Shown one piece after another: positions 19,144 to 29,719 of a stretch of DNA of 64,000 nt. Positions within the stretch are counted from its first letter, which is position 1, and each line of letters opens with the position of its first letter. The stretch comes from Rhizophagus irregularis (Eukaryota; Glomeromycota; Glomeromycetes; Glomerales; Glomeraceae), in contig NC_089431.1 of assembly GCF_026210795.1 (NCBI RefSeq), positions 1,612,001 through 1,676,000 on the forward strand. The letters run 5' to 3'. Below the pieces are notes generated by a model, which saw only the letters and a program-made list of their open reading frames with translations, was not told the origin of the DNA and ran no database searches. A program made the position numbers and the translations under genes.

Positions 19144-22100
19144 ATTTTTCTCGTTTATGCTTCTTGGTCTATATGTTCCTTCTCTCAATTGTTTATGATA
19201 CTTAGTATTCTCATTTATCATTTGTCCAATTGTTATATTCGCTCTACAATTTTTCACGTCTTCCACAATATCGTAAGGTGGTATTCCATCAGTTAATCTT
19301 GGTCCATATTCTCTGGGCTTTCCTGTCCCTGATGGCTTTGTTCTAACCCAATTTCCAAATTCATCTTGCCGCATTCCAGGGTAAAATGCTTTGCCTTCTT
19401 TTGTGAACATTGGTTTATAAAATCTTCCATCTTTTGTCATGGGTCGCCGACCATAATTATAATCTTCTGGTCCTATTGGATTATCCCAATTTTGACTATC
19501 TTTGTATACATTATTTTGTTCTATCCTTTCGGGCGTATATCTTGGTGTTGTTGTTCCACTTGGTATTTCTCTATCATCCATTCTATTTCCCGCTTCTCTT
19601 AATTCTTCTTGTAAATTTCCTTCTTCACCATTATTTTTATATCCCACTACTGGATTCGTCCTTCTTGTTTGTCTTCTTGTCTTTACTGCGTTATCTTTTG
19701 CGTATAATTCATTATGATAATTTAATTCCCTATCTTCATAATCATCGTAATAACCTTGTGTATAATACATTTCACCGTATTGTGGTTCCTCATCTTCATA
19801 TCCATTATAATCATATTCTTCTTGATCATAATACTCGTCCATCATATTCACTCCTACATTCCTTCTTTTCTCTGGACACTCTCTTGAATAATGACCAGCT
19901 CTACCACATGTATAGCATGTCGGTACTCTTTTTTGGAATGACTGATTTCTTTGAATTGGTTGATTTCTTTGCATTGGTTGGTTTCTTTGCATTGGTTGGT
20001 TTCTTTGTGGCAATCGCCTATAGCTCTGACTCGCTAAATTTCTTAATCTTTCATTCTCATCTTCTAACATCTTAATTTGTAACTTCGCAAAACTGTCTGC
20101 TAATTCATCTACACTTACCCCTTTATTATTCCTTACATTCCCTTGAACAATAGGTTCTTGTCTTCTTTGTTCATCATTAATTCCTTTTGGTTGTACTTTA
20201 TCTGTTAATGCTTCTAAACCTCTTTCTACGTTTTTTGCTATCTGAAATGTTGCATTTAGATCTGCTGGATTTCCCATTACTACGTCTTTAGTAAAGTCCG
20301 GTTTTAATCCTCTAATAAAAATTCTCTTTTGCTGATTTGCTGCTACTGCTGCATCACCTCCCGCTCTCTTTAACATATATTTAAATCTCGTAAGGTATTG
20401 AGTTACATTCTCGTCTCCCTGTCTAATCTTTTCTAATTGTTCTAGCCATCTATCTTTAATTTCATCGCTTGCATACTTTCCAATTATTCTTACTCTTAAT
20501 CTTAAATTATGATCTCCATTAACATTCCAATCGACAATATTTACTCCTTCAGTCTTTAACCAATCTGCTGCTCCTCCCATTAATTTCGCTTTTGCTAATC
20601 TAAATCTCTGTGCGTCATCATTCCCTAAACCATTCGCTGTAAATGTCTCCTCAAATTTATCTGCCCATTCTTCTGGATCTTCTCCACTGGTACCATAAAA
20701 TACTGGTATTTCCACAATAGCTCCCCTATTTGCGTTTAAATTTTCTATTGCATTAGTATTCGCTTGAACTTCTCCTTGTAATCCTGTCAATGTTACTGGT
20801 GGTAATGCTAAATTGTTCCAATCTGCCCCAATATCATGATTATACATAGTATTCATTAGTGCTCTTAGATCCGCTCTGAGTTCATCTCTTGATGCTGCCA
20901 TTGTTATCTTTGGTTTTATTGGTGGTACTGGTATTATTGGTATTATAGGTGTTTTCTTCAATTCTTTGTTTTCCTTTTTGCTTTTTGATTTTTTACTTGA
21001 GCCAATTTCGGGTCCTTTTATATCCTCTTCCACTTCATCTTCATTATCTATTGGATTTTCTTTATCAATATCTTTTTCACATTCTATGCAAGTTTCTTTT
21101 CCAATTTTGAATTCTTTCTTTAATCTTTCAATTTCACATCTTTCACATTCTTTTGTGTTTTCAACTCTCCATTGTAATATTTGTTCATCTAATTCTTCAT
21201 CTTCAAGATTCCATATTGTTAAATATTTCTTCATAAATTCATATGTTGTTATTATCTTTGCGGTTACTCCAAATTTTCTTATTCTTTCAATTTCCGTTAT
21301 TTCTACATCATATCCCATTCTTTTCAAATCCATTCTAATTATTTCTTCGAATATCTTTGTTGTTTCTGTTTCTTCAACATTATTAGATTCAATAGATTCA
21401 TCAGATTCCTCATCTGACATTTCTTCATTTTTACTAATCGGTAAATTTCCTTCTTTCTCATCGTCTGTTTCTGTTATAGTATAGCTTCTTGGTGTATCAT
21501 CACTATCTGTTTCATCTATATTTAATTGTTCAAACCCTCTAATCTTATCATAAACTTTTTCAACTATCTCTTTTCTAATTCCCCAACCATGTTCACGAAC
21601 TCTTATGTGCATTGTGTGCAACATTAATCTAATTTTTTGTTTGAACGCTTCTATCTTTTCTGTTGACTCATCTTCTTTTAATTCAGCTTCTTCATATAAT
21701 ATATTTTTGTATCTTCTAATAGTGCTATCCTTACATTCTATAAAATCTGTTATAGCTTCTTTATACCATTCATAAAATTCCCCAAATCTTATATTCACAT
21801 CCCAATCTTCCAAAATATAACCATATCTTATTAATTCTTCATTCCCTATCAATCTGTCCATTGTTTCATCTTCTTTATCATTTTCTATACAATCTCTCAC
21901 GATTACTATTATTATTATCTTTAATCCTTTCTCTCTTAATACTGGTTGTTTCAAGTATCTTATCGATTCGACCATTACATCTAATGCATCTCTAGTCCTT
22001 CCTTTTGTATAATTATTTCTTTCTTCACTATCTATACTTAATAAATTTAATAACGCTCTTATAGTTTCTGCGTTATAATCTTTTATCGTATATTCAAATT

Positions 22101-22275
22101 TTTGCAATATTTTCCAAAATTTCTTGAAAACTTCTGGTGTATCTCTTATTGGATAACATATTTCACATGTTATATTTTCTCCTCTTAATTCGTCTATATC
22201 TATATTTCCGATATTTTCGTCATGTCTTAATTTGTGGTTCTCATAATCGACCCTCCAAGTTTCATACCATTCCAT
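19141..22275 (-). CDS. gypsy-B Gag (1044 aa)
   Basis: The structural protein of the intracellular particle. Residues 1-110 hold a CEICYP motif and a helical region that recurs in gypsy-A Gag. Residues about 260-460 are long, acidic and low in complexity, with two CxxC-type pairs (CERCEIERL, CIECEKD). The central part from about 540 to 740 is a retrotransposon Gag capsid region (IPVFYGTSGEDPEEWADKF, YLTRFKYMLKRAGG). The CCHC knuckle CYTCGRAGHYSREC lies near residue 810, after RNQPMQRNQPMQ repeats. The C-terminus (GIPPYDIVEDV) matches the sequence that begins gypsy-A Pol. Plus-strand ORFs of 172 and 221 codons opposite it are shadows. Confidence 0.88.
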   Translation of the reverse strand: MEWYETWRVDYENHKLRHDENIGNIDIDELRGENITCEICYPIRDTPEVFKKFWKILQKFEYTIKDYNAETIRALLNLLSIDSEERNNYTKGRTRDALDVMVESIRYLKQPVLREKGLKIIIIVIVRDCIENDKEDETMDRLIGNEELIRYGYILEDWDVNIRFGEFYEWYKEAITDFIECKDSTIRRYKNILYEEAELKEDESTEKIEAFKQKIRLMLHTMHIRVREHGWGIRKEIVEKVYDKIRGFEQLNIDETDSDDTPRSYTITETDDEKEGNLPISKNEEMSDEESDESIESNNVEETETTKIFEEIIRMDLKRMGYDVEITEIERIRKFGVTAKIITTYEFMKKYLTIWNLEDEELDEQILQWRVENTKECERCEIERLKKEFKIGKETCIECEKDIDKENPIDNEDEVEEDIKGPEIGSSKKSKSKKENKELKKTPIIPIIPVPPIKPKITMAASRDELRADLRALMNTMYNHDIGADWNNLALPPVTLTGLQGEVQANTNAIENLNANRGAIVEIPVFYGTSGEDPEEWADKFEETFTANGLGNDDAQRFRLAKAKLMGGAADWLKTEGVNIVDWNVNGDHNLRLRVRIIGKYASDEIKDRWLEQLEKIRQGDENVTQYLTRFKYMLKRAGGDAAVAANQQKRIFIRGLKPDFTKDVVMGNPADLNATFQIAKNVERGLEALTDKVQPKGINDEQRRQEPIVQGNVRNNKGVSVDELADSFAKLQIKMLEDENERLRNLASQSYRRLPQRNQPMQRNQPMQRNQPIQRNQSFQKRVPTCYTCGRAGHYSRECPEKRRNVGVNMMDEYYDQEEYDYNGYEDEEPQYGEMYYTQGYYDDYEDRELNYHNELYAKDNAVKTRRQTRRTNPVVGYKNNGEEGNLQEELREAGNRMDDREIPSGTTTPRYTPERIEQNNVYKDSQNWDNPIGPEDYNYGRRPMTKDGRFYKPMFTKEGKAFYPGMRQDEFGNWVRTKPSGTGKPREYGPRLTDGIPPYDIVEDVKNCRANITIGQMINENTKYHKQLREGTYRPRSINEKN

Positions 22276-23832
22276 CGTTGTAATCGTTCATCCAGAATCT
22301 TAACTAAAATCTCACCTCCTTTTATATATTTATACTTCACTCTTATCGTTTTTATTTTCAATCTTCTATGTTTCTATTTTCAATCTTCTATGTTTCTATT
22401 TTCAATCTTCTAAACATTCTTTCATCTTTAAATAGATTGCTTCTTTCAATCTTTAAATTTCAATTTTATATATTTACTACGCCATATTCTACTATTAATT
22501 TTTACTGCGCCTCAAAATTTCAAAAATTATTCTAAGTCCACAATCTCCTCAGGCTGTGGAGGTTTTTTACTGCGCCATAAAACTTATCTTTTATCACCGA
22601 TATCCATAATTTCACATGTCACAAACTCCAAAATTTTCATAACTTTTAGAGTTCGCGGATTTCCAATCTTTCTTATCGTCCACATAAATCCTTCCTACTA
22701 TATATTCTATATTATATAAATTAATCTATAGTACACATAATGTCGTTCTTTTCAGATAAATGTCCTTCTTTTCAAATAAATGTTCTTTTTCAGATAAATA
22801 TTCTTTTTCAAATAAATGTTCTTCTTTTAAATAAATGTCCTTCTTTTAAATAAACGTCCTTCTTTTCGGATTTTACTCTATTATTAAATACTGCACGTAA
22901 TGTTCATTATACGGCTCGTTAATGTGTAAATATCCTTCTATTTTATCTTCTTTTAACGGAACATTGTAATGAGAGCGTGAACTAGGACACTACACCAGGA
23001 ACCTTCGTCTGAAATGTAGCCTAGGACCTGTAACAATACAACGTATCCATTTTTCCTCCTTCGTTGGTCGACTTGTCTCTTAACGGGTGAATCTAACCTT
23101 CCAAAATCCAGTTTCAAAAGTCATCAGCTATCCATAAAACTCATCTAAACCAACTTATCTTTCCTCAAATTGGTGGACCTATACTGGGCTTATCTCTATC
23201 TTTTTCCCATTGGGTAAAAGCATGATAGTTTACAGGTTTGTCCCATTTTATCCATTCAATGTTTCTTGATAGTAGGTGTCTTTACAATCTTCATTCCCCG
23301 TCCCCAAAGCAATTTGCGCATTATTGAGCTGGGTATCCAGATTTGACGTAACCCATACGTTATAATCCTTAATGTCGAAGAATAAAAATTTTCCAATTTC
23401 GAGCATTTATCCAAAATTCAAACTCAGAGGTAACCCATACCACACAGATGAACCCCAGATAATACATTGGTGTTCTCCCATTATTAATCTTTATTCCAAA
23501 ACTCATCTTTCACTTCCACATCTCCTTATAAAATTTCTCAGGTACTTTATTCCCGAAAGAAATATTCTTGTGCTTTCTATCAATTAGGTGATTACTTGCA
23601 CAACAACAAACTTCAATCTTTCACCTTTTCAAGTTTTTTACTCAATTAAATCCTTATTGATTTATTGGTTCCTTTTGAACTCGTTAAAACCTGAAATCTA
23701 AAAATAAATTCTAAAATAAAATATTGATTAATAATACCTATCAGTGACTTACTAACGAAATTAAATTTTCATATTCATTATAATAATAATCATGTGATGA
23801 TGATCATTTCCTTTCTCGGAGCATGCACCATA
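22276..23832 (-). other. gypsy-B 5' leader and primer-binding site
   Basis: There is no gene in these 1557 bases. In element sense the 5' LTR is followed after two bases by TGGTGCATGCTCCGAG, which begins with TGG as a tRNA primer site should. Short tandem repeats of about 22 bp (CTTTTCAAATAAATGTTCTT type) lie at about 22744-22870. Such a long leader may hold packaging or internal-entry signals, but none is recognisable. Confidence 0.6.
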
Positions 23833-24943
23833 TGAGATCCCCCAATTCCCTCTGTCATCAATTTACAGAGTTGCCACATCGAACGGGCATTCCCATGGTC
23901 GAACGAACGAATAAACGAACGAACGAACAATTAAACGAGCGAGCAATTAATCAACAACATAATTAACAAACAATATAATCAACAAACAACACACAACAAC
24001 ATATAACAGCAACATTCTTGGTTCACAACATAAATAACGTTAGTAATATAAAACGTCGAACGATATAAAATAAAATTTAACTTCTCTAAATTTTCCCCAA
24101 ATTATATCCACTTTTACCTTTAATTTCAAACTTCGATAGCTCTCGCTACGAATTATTACTTTTCAAAAACGTATATTTAATTCATCTTAAATTTCCATTT
24201 TATTCAATTAAAATTAATTAAGCAAACATTAATTAAAGTTTAGGGCGAACCTATTACCTTTAATTAATATTAAACTTCACTAATAAGTAATTAAATGAAA
24301 CTTATATTTTTATTGAGTTCTGTGGATGAGAACTATGGAATTACCTTGAATTCCGCTCTCTATATATACAATTTTTATGCTACTTTCTATTCTATCTATA
24401 TACTATCTTTTATGTTCTTTTTACATATTATCTTTGAATTATCTTTCTAATATACTATCTATATTTTAAATACGCTATCTTTTAATATGCTATCTTTTAA
24501 TATGCTATCTTTTTATATATGTTCTTTTTAATATATTATCTTTTACGTTCCATCTTTATACTATCTTTTTATATTATCTTTTACATTATTTTGTGTTCTT
24601 TAATCTTTCTGACATTATTTTATATGTTCTTTTAATTCGCTTTATGTGTTTTGCTTATAATCTATCTTTTGTGGCTTATAATTATTCTTTCTTATCGTTC
24701 TTATTGTTAAAGATCGCTAAGCCGCAATTGATCGACTCTATTTATCCTATTGGTTCTTTGTCAATCATTTGATAAATATTACATCATGTAGATCATTACT
24801 CTTCCTAAATGTTTATCCTTTTCGGCTAATTATTTATCCATCTACGCCAATTCATAATCAATTTGTTCGTTCTTAATATTTGGCAATTACATTTGGTGAT
24901 TGGATTTTATCATCTTTTCGTGCTTGATATTCGACCGTTTACA
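23833..24943 (-). repeat. gypsy-B 5' LTR
   Basis: The second 1111-bp LTR and, in the element's sense, the promoter-bearing one. It is followed by GCGG (24944-24947), the duplicated target, and then by the broken RT of gypsy-A. Confidence 0.92.
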
Positions 24944-24947
24944 GCGG

Positions 24948-26186
24948 TCTATAATCAACACACATTCGCAGGTCTCCTCCTTTCTTGTCTACTATTACTA
25001 CTGGTGCAGCCCATGGGCTCATGGATTTCTTTATCATTCCTTGTTGTTCCAACTTCTTTATTTCTTCTCTAAGGAATTCTTTCTTCTTAGGGTTAGTTCT
25101 GTAGGGACTTCTTGCTTGAGGTGCAGCGTCTCCAGTGTGGATTTGATGTTTAATTAATCCAGTTCTCCCAATATCAGTCTGGCTCTTTGCACAAATATCT
25201 TCATTGTTGTTCAATATTTGTTGGAATCGTGTCTGTTGATAATCTGTAAGCGGTCCAACATGTAGGTCTTTTTGGATATTCCACTCATTTCCTTTTTCTG
25301 CTTGAGCTAAGAATAGTGCAGGATTATCAGTTTTATCTTCATCATCTTCAGTTAGGTAATCATTTAAAATATCTTCTAATAAATTATATTGGTCAGGAAT
25401 TTCCTCCTTTTCATCCCAAGGGTTATAGTTTAGTGGTTGTTGATACCATTGTTCCCATATTTCTTCATCTTCACTTGATTCACTATTAAGAAGGTGAATC
25501 TCTTTTTCAATTAGGTCATCCTCATACTCATATTCATCAAAAATTTCGTCTATTTCATTGTCAATTTCTTCTTCTTGGAAAGATACATATCTGGGAACTT
25601 CTCCAATATGAATTGAAATAGGTGCAAGAATAGTTTTAGCTAGGAAAGTCAATTGAACTGATTTATTATTGAAATCAAGTACAGCTCTGGTACGCCTAAA
25701 CCAGTCAGTTCCTAAGAGTAGGGTTTCATCCTTTGAGTCAATAACATGGAAAGTGGTAGGGATAAGGAGAGTTTGAATTACTATAGGTACTTTTTCTATT
25801 TGTCCTAAGGCTCTGTTTCTTGTCCCATCCGCAGTGACTACAATAGTGTTGGAGGGTTTAGTGATTTCCAATCTCAACTTTCGAGCAAGAGATTTGGTGA
25901 TAACACAAACAGCAGCTCCTGAATCTAAAATTGCATAAACAGGATCTCCTTTAATTCTCACTGCACATTTCACAGCAGTGGTGTCTCTAGTATCACCTTC
26001 TTCCGAATCAGAGATTCTATCTACATAGTTAGTTTCTTGAGTCTTAGGTGGTCTTCTCAAAATTCTGGCAAAATCTTTCTTTTGGTCGTTATATTTCAAA
26101 AGTTGTCCAATCTTTGCTGAAGATGGCATATTTAATATGTCATCTGAAATGCGATAAGGAGGCATCTGTTCAATAATTGAGGGCAT
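24948..26186 (-). CDS. gypsy-A protease and start of reverse transcriptase (upstream part of split pol)
   Basis: The ORF opens at 26186 (MPSIIEQMPPYRI). A retropepsin follows, with AILDSGAAVCVIT as active site and LLLGTDWF as second conserved region. After a long acidic linker the RT begins (IKKSMSPWAAPVVIVDK, GGDLRMCVDYRPL) and breaks off at the gypsy-B insertion; the rest is at 14036-12732. The frame is -1 relative to gag with 55 bases of overlap. Since gypsy-B Gag contains the matching IPPYDIVEDV segment in its own frame, the frame change here may be a recent single-base indel rather than a programmed frameshift. Confidence 0.85.
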
Positions 26187-27979
26187 TCTTGGGTTCTTTT
26201 AACAGTTCTTTTTGGTGGAACAGCAGGAGTCGCAGTTGTTTCAATAACTTCATCCATTGGAATATTGATATTTTGTCTTGGTTGAGGTCTTCTCAATCTC
26301 TGTTCTTGTTGTGATTCAGATGAAATAATATTTTCTACAGCTCTTGGTTGTTTAGGTTTTGGCCTATAGTTAGTGGTTGGTTGAGATCTAGAACGAGTAG
26401 TGACATAGGCTTCAGCTTCCTCATAATTGTCATCGTAATAATCTTGATAATATTCATCTTCATAATAATTATCATAAGAATCATAAGTTTCTTCATATGT
26501 TTCCAAATAATGAGCATCTCTTCTTTGAGGTCTTCTTGCATTTCTTTCTGACATACAATCTCTAGCGTAATGTCCTTTTTCTCCACATCTGTAGCATTCG
26601 ATATCTCTTATATCAGTTCTGGGTCTATTAGGTCTGAAAGTTTGGGTTAAATTATTTGGTTGAGTATATCTCGCAGGTTGGATTCTTCTAACAGGTTGTG
26701 GTTGAATGGGTTGAGTTTGAGCTAATAAAGCACTAGATAAATTTGCATAGTTAAGTGAAAGTTTCTGCATTTGTTGAGTTAATGCTTCAATTGCTTCCAT
26801 TTGAGGACTTTCAGTTTTTGCAGGTGTGGTTGATACAGTAGCTACTTTAGTAGCAATTCCAGTAACACTTGGTCCTAAATGTGCGTAATTTAATCCGATT
26901 TCAACTTTTCTTGCATTACCAATGACATCAGATAAAGTATTAGCATCTTGTAAATGTACCATAGGAGTGATAGTAGGAGTTAATCCAAAAAGGAACATTC
27001 TAATTTTCTGAGCATCAGGAATAGCATTGGTAGTATCGACTCTCTTTAATAACCTTTGGAATTTAGCGGCATAATCATCTACTGTTTCATTACTACCTTG
27101 TCTTAAGGTGAGTAATTCCTGATACCATTTATTTTTGCGAGTATCATTTGCAAAATATTTTTTAAAAAGGTCTGTAAAATTATTGCCAGTGTTTTGTCCA
27201 GATTCCCAGTGGTTACCTATTGTAGCAGAATTAGTATCATATCAATCAGATGCAGCACCTCTTAAATAAGAAGTTGCAACTGCTAGTTTTCTCTCAGGAG
27301 TAGTCCAACCATTAGTAGCAGCAGCCTTTTCAAAAATAGCTAACCATTCGATAGGATCTTCATCTTCTTTTCCAGAAAAGGGTTCAATTTTTGCAATATT
27401 ACTTCCTCTGCTCAAAAGATTGGCAGCATTATTACCAAAAACAGTTTGCAAAGCATTGGTGATAGCAGCTTCGTCAGCCATATTTTGATTATAAACAAGA
27501 GGGTTATCTATGAGATTATTAGGGTTATTATTTCTTTCAGTTTGGATATCAGTGTTAAGTTGAGCAACTAATTGAGGTGTAACAGGATTATTAAAATAGC
27601 TTGTTCTATGAGTAAGATTGAAGAAGAAAAATACTAGATTTCTGATAGGATCAGGTCTTTGCTGGTATCTAATACTAAAAAGTAGTTTACTAGATAGGAT
27701 TAAAACTTGGAGTCCTTTGATTCTATTGTTATCTAATTGAAATGCTTGACAGAAGATAGGTAAAGCCCTTATAGTGTAGGAGGTATAACTAACTGCAAAG
27801 AAGTAGTTACTAATCCAATTCCAGAAATTTTGAAAGGCAGATGGTAAAACAAGAGGTGGAGGATAACAGATACGACAAGAATGATCTACAGTAGTAGGTG
27901 GATTTATATTTGAAAGATGTTGAGCAGTATGGCGAGTAGTTAATTGTAATTGTTGTTCGAAATGATCTTGTATGGTCAT
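26132..27979 (-). pseudogene. gypsy-A gag with one premature stop
   Basis: The ATG at 27979 opens a Gag reading frame that is interrupted by a single TGA at 27244-27242 and then continues in frame to 26132. The N-terminus has HSCRICYPPP, matching the CEICYP region of gypsy-B Gag. A capsid-like part (IEPFSGKEDEDPIEWLAIFEKA, then WYQELLTLRQ beyond the stop) and a CCHC knuckle CYRCGEKGHYARDC follow. Tyr-Asp-Asn-rich sequence lies after the knuckle. The stop stands where Trp is likely (TGG to TGA). Without suppression no full Gag is made. Confidence 0.8.
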
Positions 27980-27984
27980 AAATC

Positions 27985-28012
27985 TCTTATGACCTGGCAG
28001 GAATCACCACTT
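27985..28012 (-). promoter_or_regulatory. gypsy-A primer-binding site
   Basis: In element sense the 5' LTR end is followed by AAG and then TGGTGATTCCTGCCAGG. The TGG start fits pairing with a tRNA CCA end. The gag ATG follows within about 35 bases, so the leader is very short compared with gypsy-B. Confidence 0.5.
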
Positions 28013-28505
28013 TGTTAACAGGTCCGTCTCAGACTCTGTCAACTATAACTAAACGTTAGGGAGTCAATAGCTATAACGTAGTTTATATCAGCAAGTCACG
28101 CAAAAACACAATACGCAAAATATAACACAATCACAGTTCGTTTTTAATATAAGAGTTTATTAAATAGTTAATACAAGTTAATCCCTAACTTATACTATCT
28201 ATTTTCTATCTATCTGACACACTGACATACACTTTAATTTAAGAAAAATCAAAAGATATTTATATAAAAATAAAATATAAATAAAATAATATAACTAAAA
28301 TAAATAAAGTAAATAAAATAAATGTAATAAATAAAAGAAATAATAAAAATAATAAAAATAACATAAATAATATAAATAACAAAAATAACAATTGTAACGT
28401 TAATCAGATCTACAAAATTATTTGATTACATAATGATTGATCTACTAATTAATCATCTGATTTTTGAATCACGTGATTTTTACTGCGCCATAATCTTCGT
28501 TATCA
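28013..28505 (-). repeat. gypsy-A 5' LTR
   Basis: 493 bp, matching 9043-9535 except at two sites. It is followed by CCGT (28506-28509), the target duplication, which sits inside the right terminal repeat of the hAT-like element. A TACTGCGCC motif near its end also occurs in the gypsy-B leader (22502 and 22568). Confidence 0.9.
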
Positions 28506-28520
28506 CCGTTGCCATCCCTA

Positions 28521-29068
28521 TATATAATTACTTTAATCATGTGACTTACAACGATCAAAATTTTTCATTTTTTTTTTGTTAATAAAAAAAATTTTTTTTA
28601 ATTTTTTTTGCAAACAAATATAGAAATTTTTTTAAATTCTTTTATAATTTATTTAAATATTAAAAAATATATTCGCTGTTTAAAAAGAAAGCATTAACTA
28701 TAAAATTTTTTGCCACATTTAAATCGTAATTATTAATATAAGACTGATGATTGGCTAAATTAATCTTTTTTTTATCGAAATTAAAATAAAAAAAATGATC
28801 TACCTTATGAAAAGAAATGTCTTTAATAATTAATAAGAGTACAATAGAACAGATACTTTTTATTAAATATGACGGATTTTTTTTGCAAAATTAATATTAA
28901 TAAAGATTTTTTTTTTTTTGTCAATAATAACTTTTTATTTCAAAGTTAAACTAAAATAAATGATTTTTTTGAATGATTTATTAAAAAATACAATAGAGTA
29001 TTAATAAATTTAATAAATAAATAATAATCTAAGATTTTTTTTTTACCAAAAGTATAATCATTTGAAAT
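28521..29068. other. AT-rich intergenic stretch
   Basis: Homopolymer-rich A/T sequence. No gene or clear repeat was seen. Confidence 0.5.
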
Positions 29069-29212
29069 TAGGGATGGCAACGGTTATGATCATAACCGTT
29101 TAACCGACCGTTTAACTGACCGTTTAACCAATTTTTAACCAATTTTTAACCAATCATAACTGACCATTTAAATTGCTATAACCGATTATAACTGACCATA
29201 ACTGACCGTTGC
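29069..29212. mobile_element. short foldback relative of the hAT-like element
   Basis: It begins TAGGGATGGCAACGGT, the same end as the element at 7278/28520, and finishes GACCGTTGC, the inverse of that end but lacking the last bases. The inside is made of ACCGACCG-like motifs and TTTTTAACCAA repeats. Confidence 0.45.
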
Positions 29213-29719
29213 GAGATCTTCTTTTCTTTGTTAGAAATAAAACTAAAAATCAACATCATAACAGGTACATAAAACTCAACCATATGCTTGCTACAGTATC
29301 ATTAGATTCACTATTCGCACCTGAAGTCCTGAACAAGCATATGTTACAATTAGTCATGCTAAAACATGGGACTTTTTAACTTTGACTGCACTTATGAAAC
29401 AAGTTATAATAGAATATTAGTGAAATAAATATAATATCGACATTTCTTATTACAATGTATAGTTATTTATTAATATTATTTATAACAATAAATGTTTAGT
29501 TATTCTAATTTCAAGTTATTGCCTCACATATAACAGTTTAGGACACCCTGTCAAGAACTAAGGCAACTAGTTATTATTTATAAATTACATCACTTTACAT
29601 AGGTTCTTACTGATCAAATTTTTAAATGAATCATCTCTATCTAGTCTCCATCCATTCAGGAAAACCTTTATATAAAATTTCAGAATTAAGTTTTAGTAAT
29701 AATAATGGTAAACTTCTTA
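29213..29719. other. intergenic, nothing recognised
   Basis: No ORF or repeat that I can support. Confidence 0.4.

Larger units (their letters stand above)
14037..24943 (-). mobile_element. Ty3/gypsy LTR retrotransposon B (gypsy-B), young, with kinase domain
   Basis: The element is 10,907 bp, with 1111-bp LTRs (TGAGATCCCC...CCGTTTACA on the plus strand) that look identical, and target duplication GCGG at 14033-14036 and 24944-24947. On the minus strand the order is 5' LTR, primer site, a 1.56-kb leader, gag, protease, RT-RNase H-kinase, integrase, polypurine tract and 3' LTR. All ORFs appear intact. Identical LTRs mean a very recent insertion, and the extra kinase makes the element unusual. 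Confidence 0.93.
9043..28505 (-). mobile_element. Ty3/gypsy LTR retrotransposon A (gypsy-A), read on the minus strand
   Basis: Two 493-bp LTRs (TGTTAACAGG...TTATCA on the plus strand) bound the element, with target duplication CCGT at 9039-9042 and 28506-28509. In reading order it holds gag (27979-26132), protease-RT-RNase H (26186 down to 12732, split by gypsy-B), integrase (12610-11330), a 133-aa ORF (11299-10898) and an antisense ORF on the plus strand (9930-10637). Its own length, without gypsy-B, is about 8.55 kb. RT before integrase gives the Ty3/gypsy order. Two LTR differences, one gag nonsense codon and a gag/pol frame change show it is no longer intact. Confidence 0.9.
7278..28520. 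mobile_element. hAT-like non-autonomous element, split by nested LTR retrotransposons
   Basis: The left end TAGGGGTGGCAACGGTC at 7278 matches, in inverse, the right end that finishes CCGTTGCCATCCCTA at 28520. Inside each end lie many ACCGACCG and GACCGGTCA subterminal motifs (7290-7400 and 8940-9042), and both arms share a GATCCTxAAAACGTTTGCG stretch. Flanking octamers TATATATT (7270-7277) and TATATAAT (28521-28528) agree at seven of eight positions, fitting an 8-bp hAT-type duplication. Without the inserted gypsy elements it is about 1.8 kb and encodes no transposase. Confidence 0.6.

Noticed and set aside
19410-21484. Plus-strand ORFs of 221 and 172 codons opposite gypsy-B gag
   Set aside because: They are hydrophobic or Ser-rich shadows created by the strong A-rich bias of the gag coding strand, with no motif of their own.
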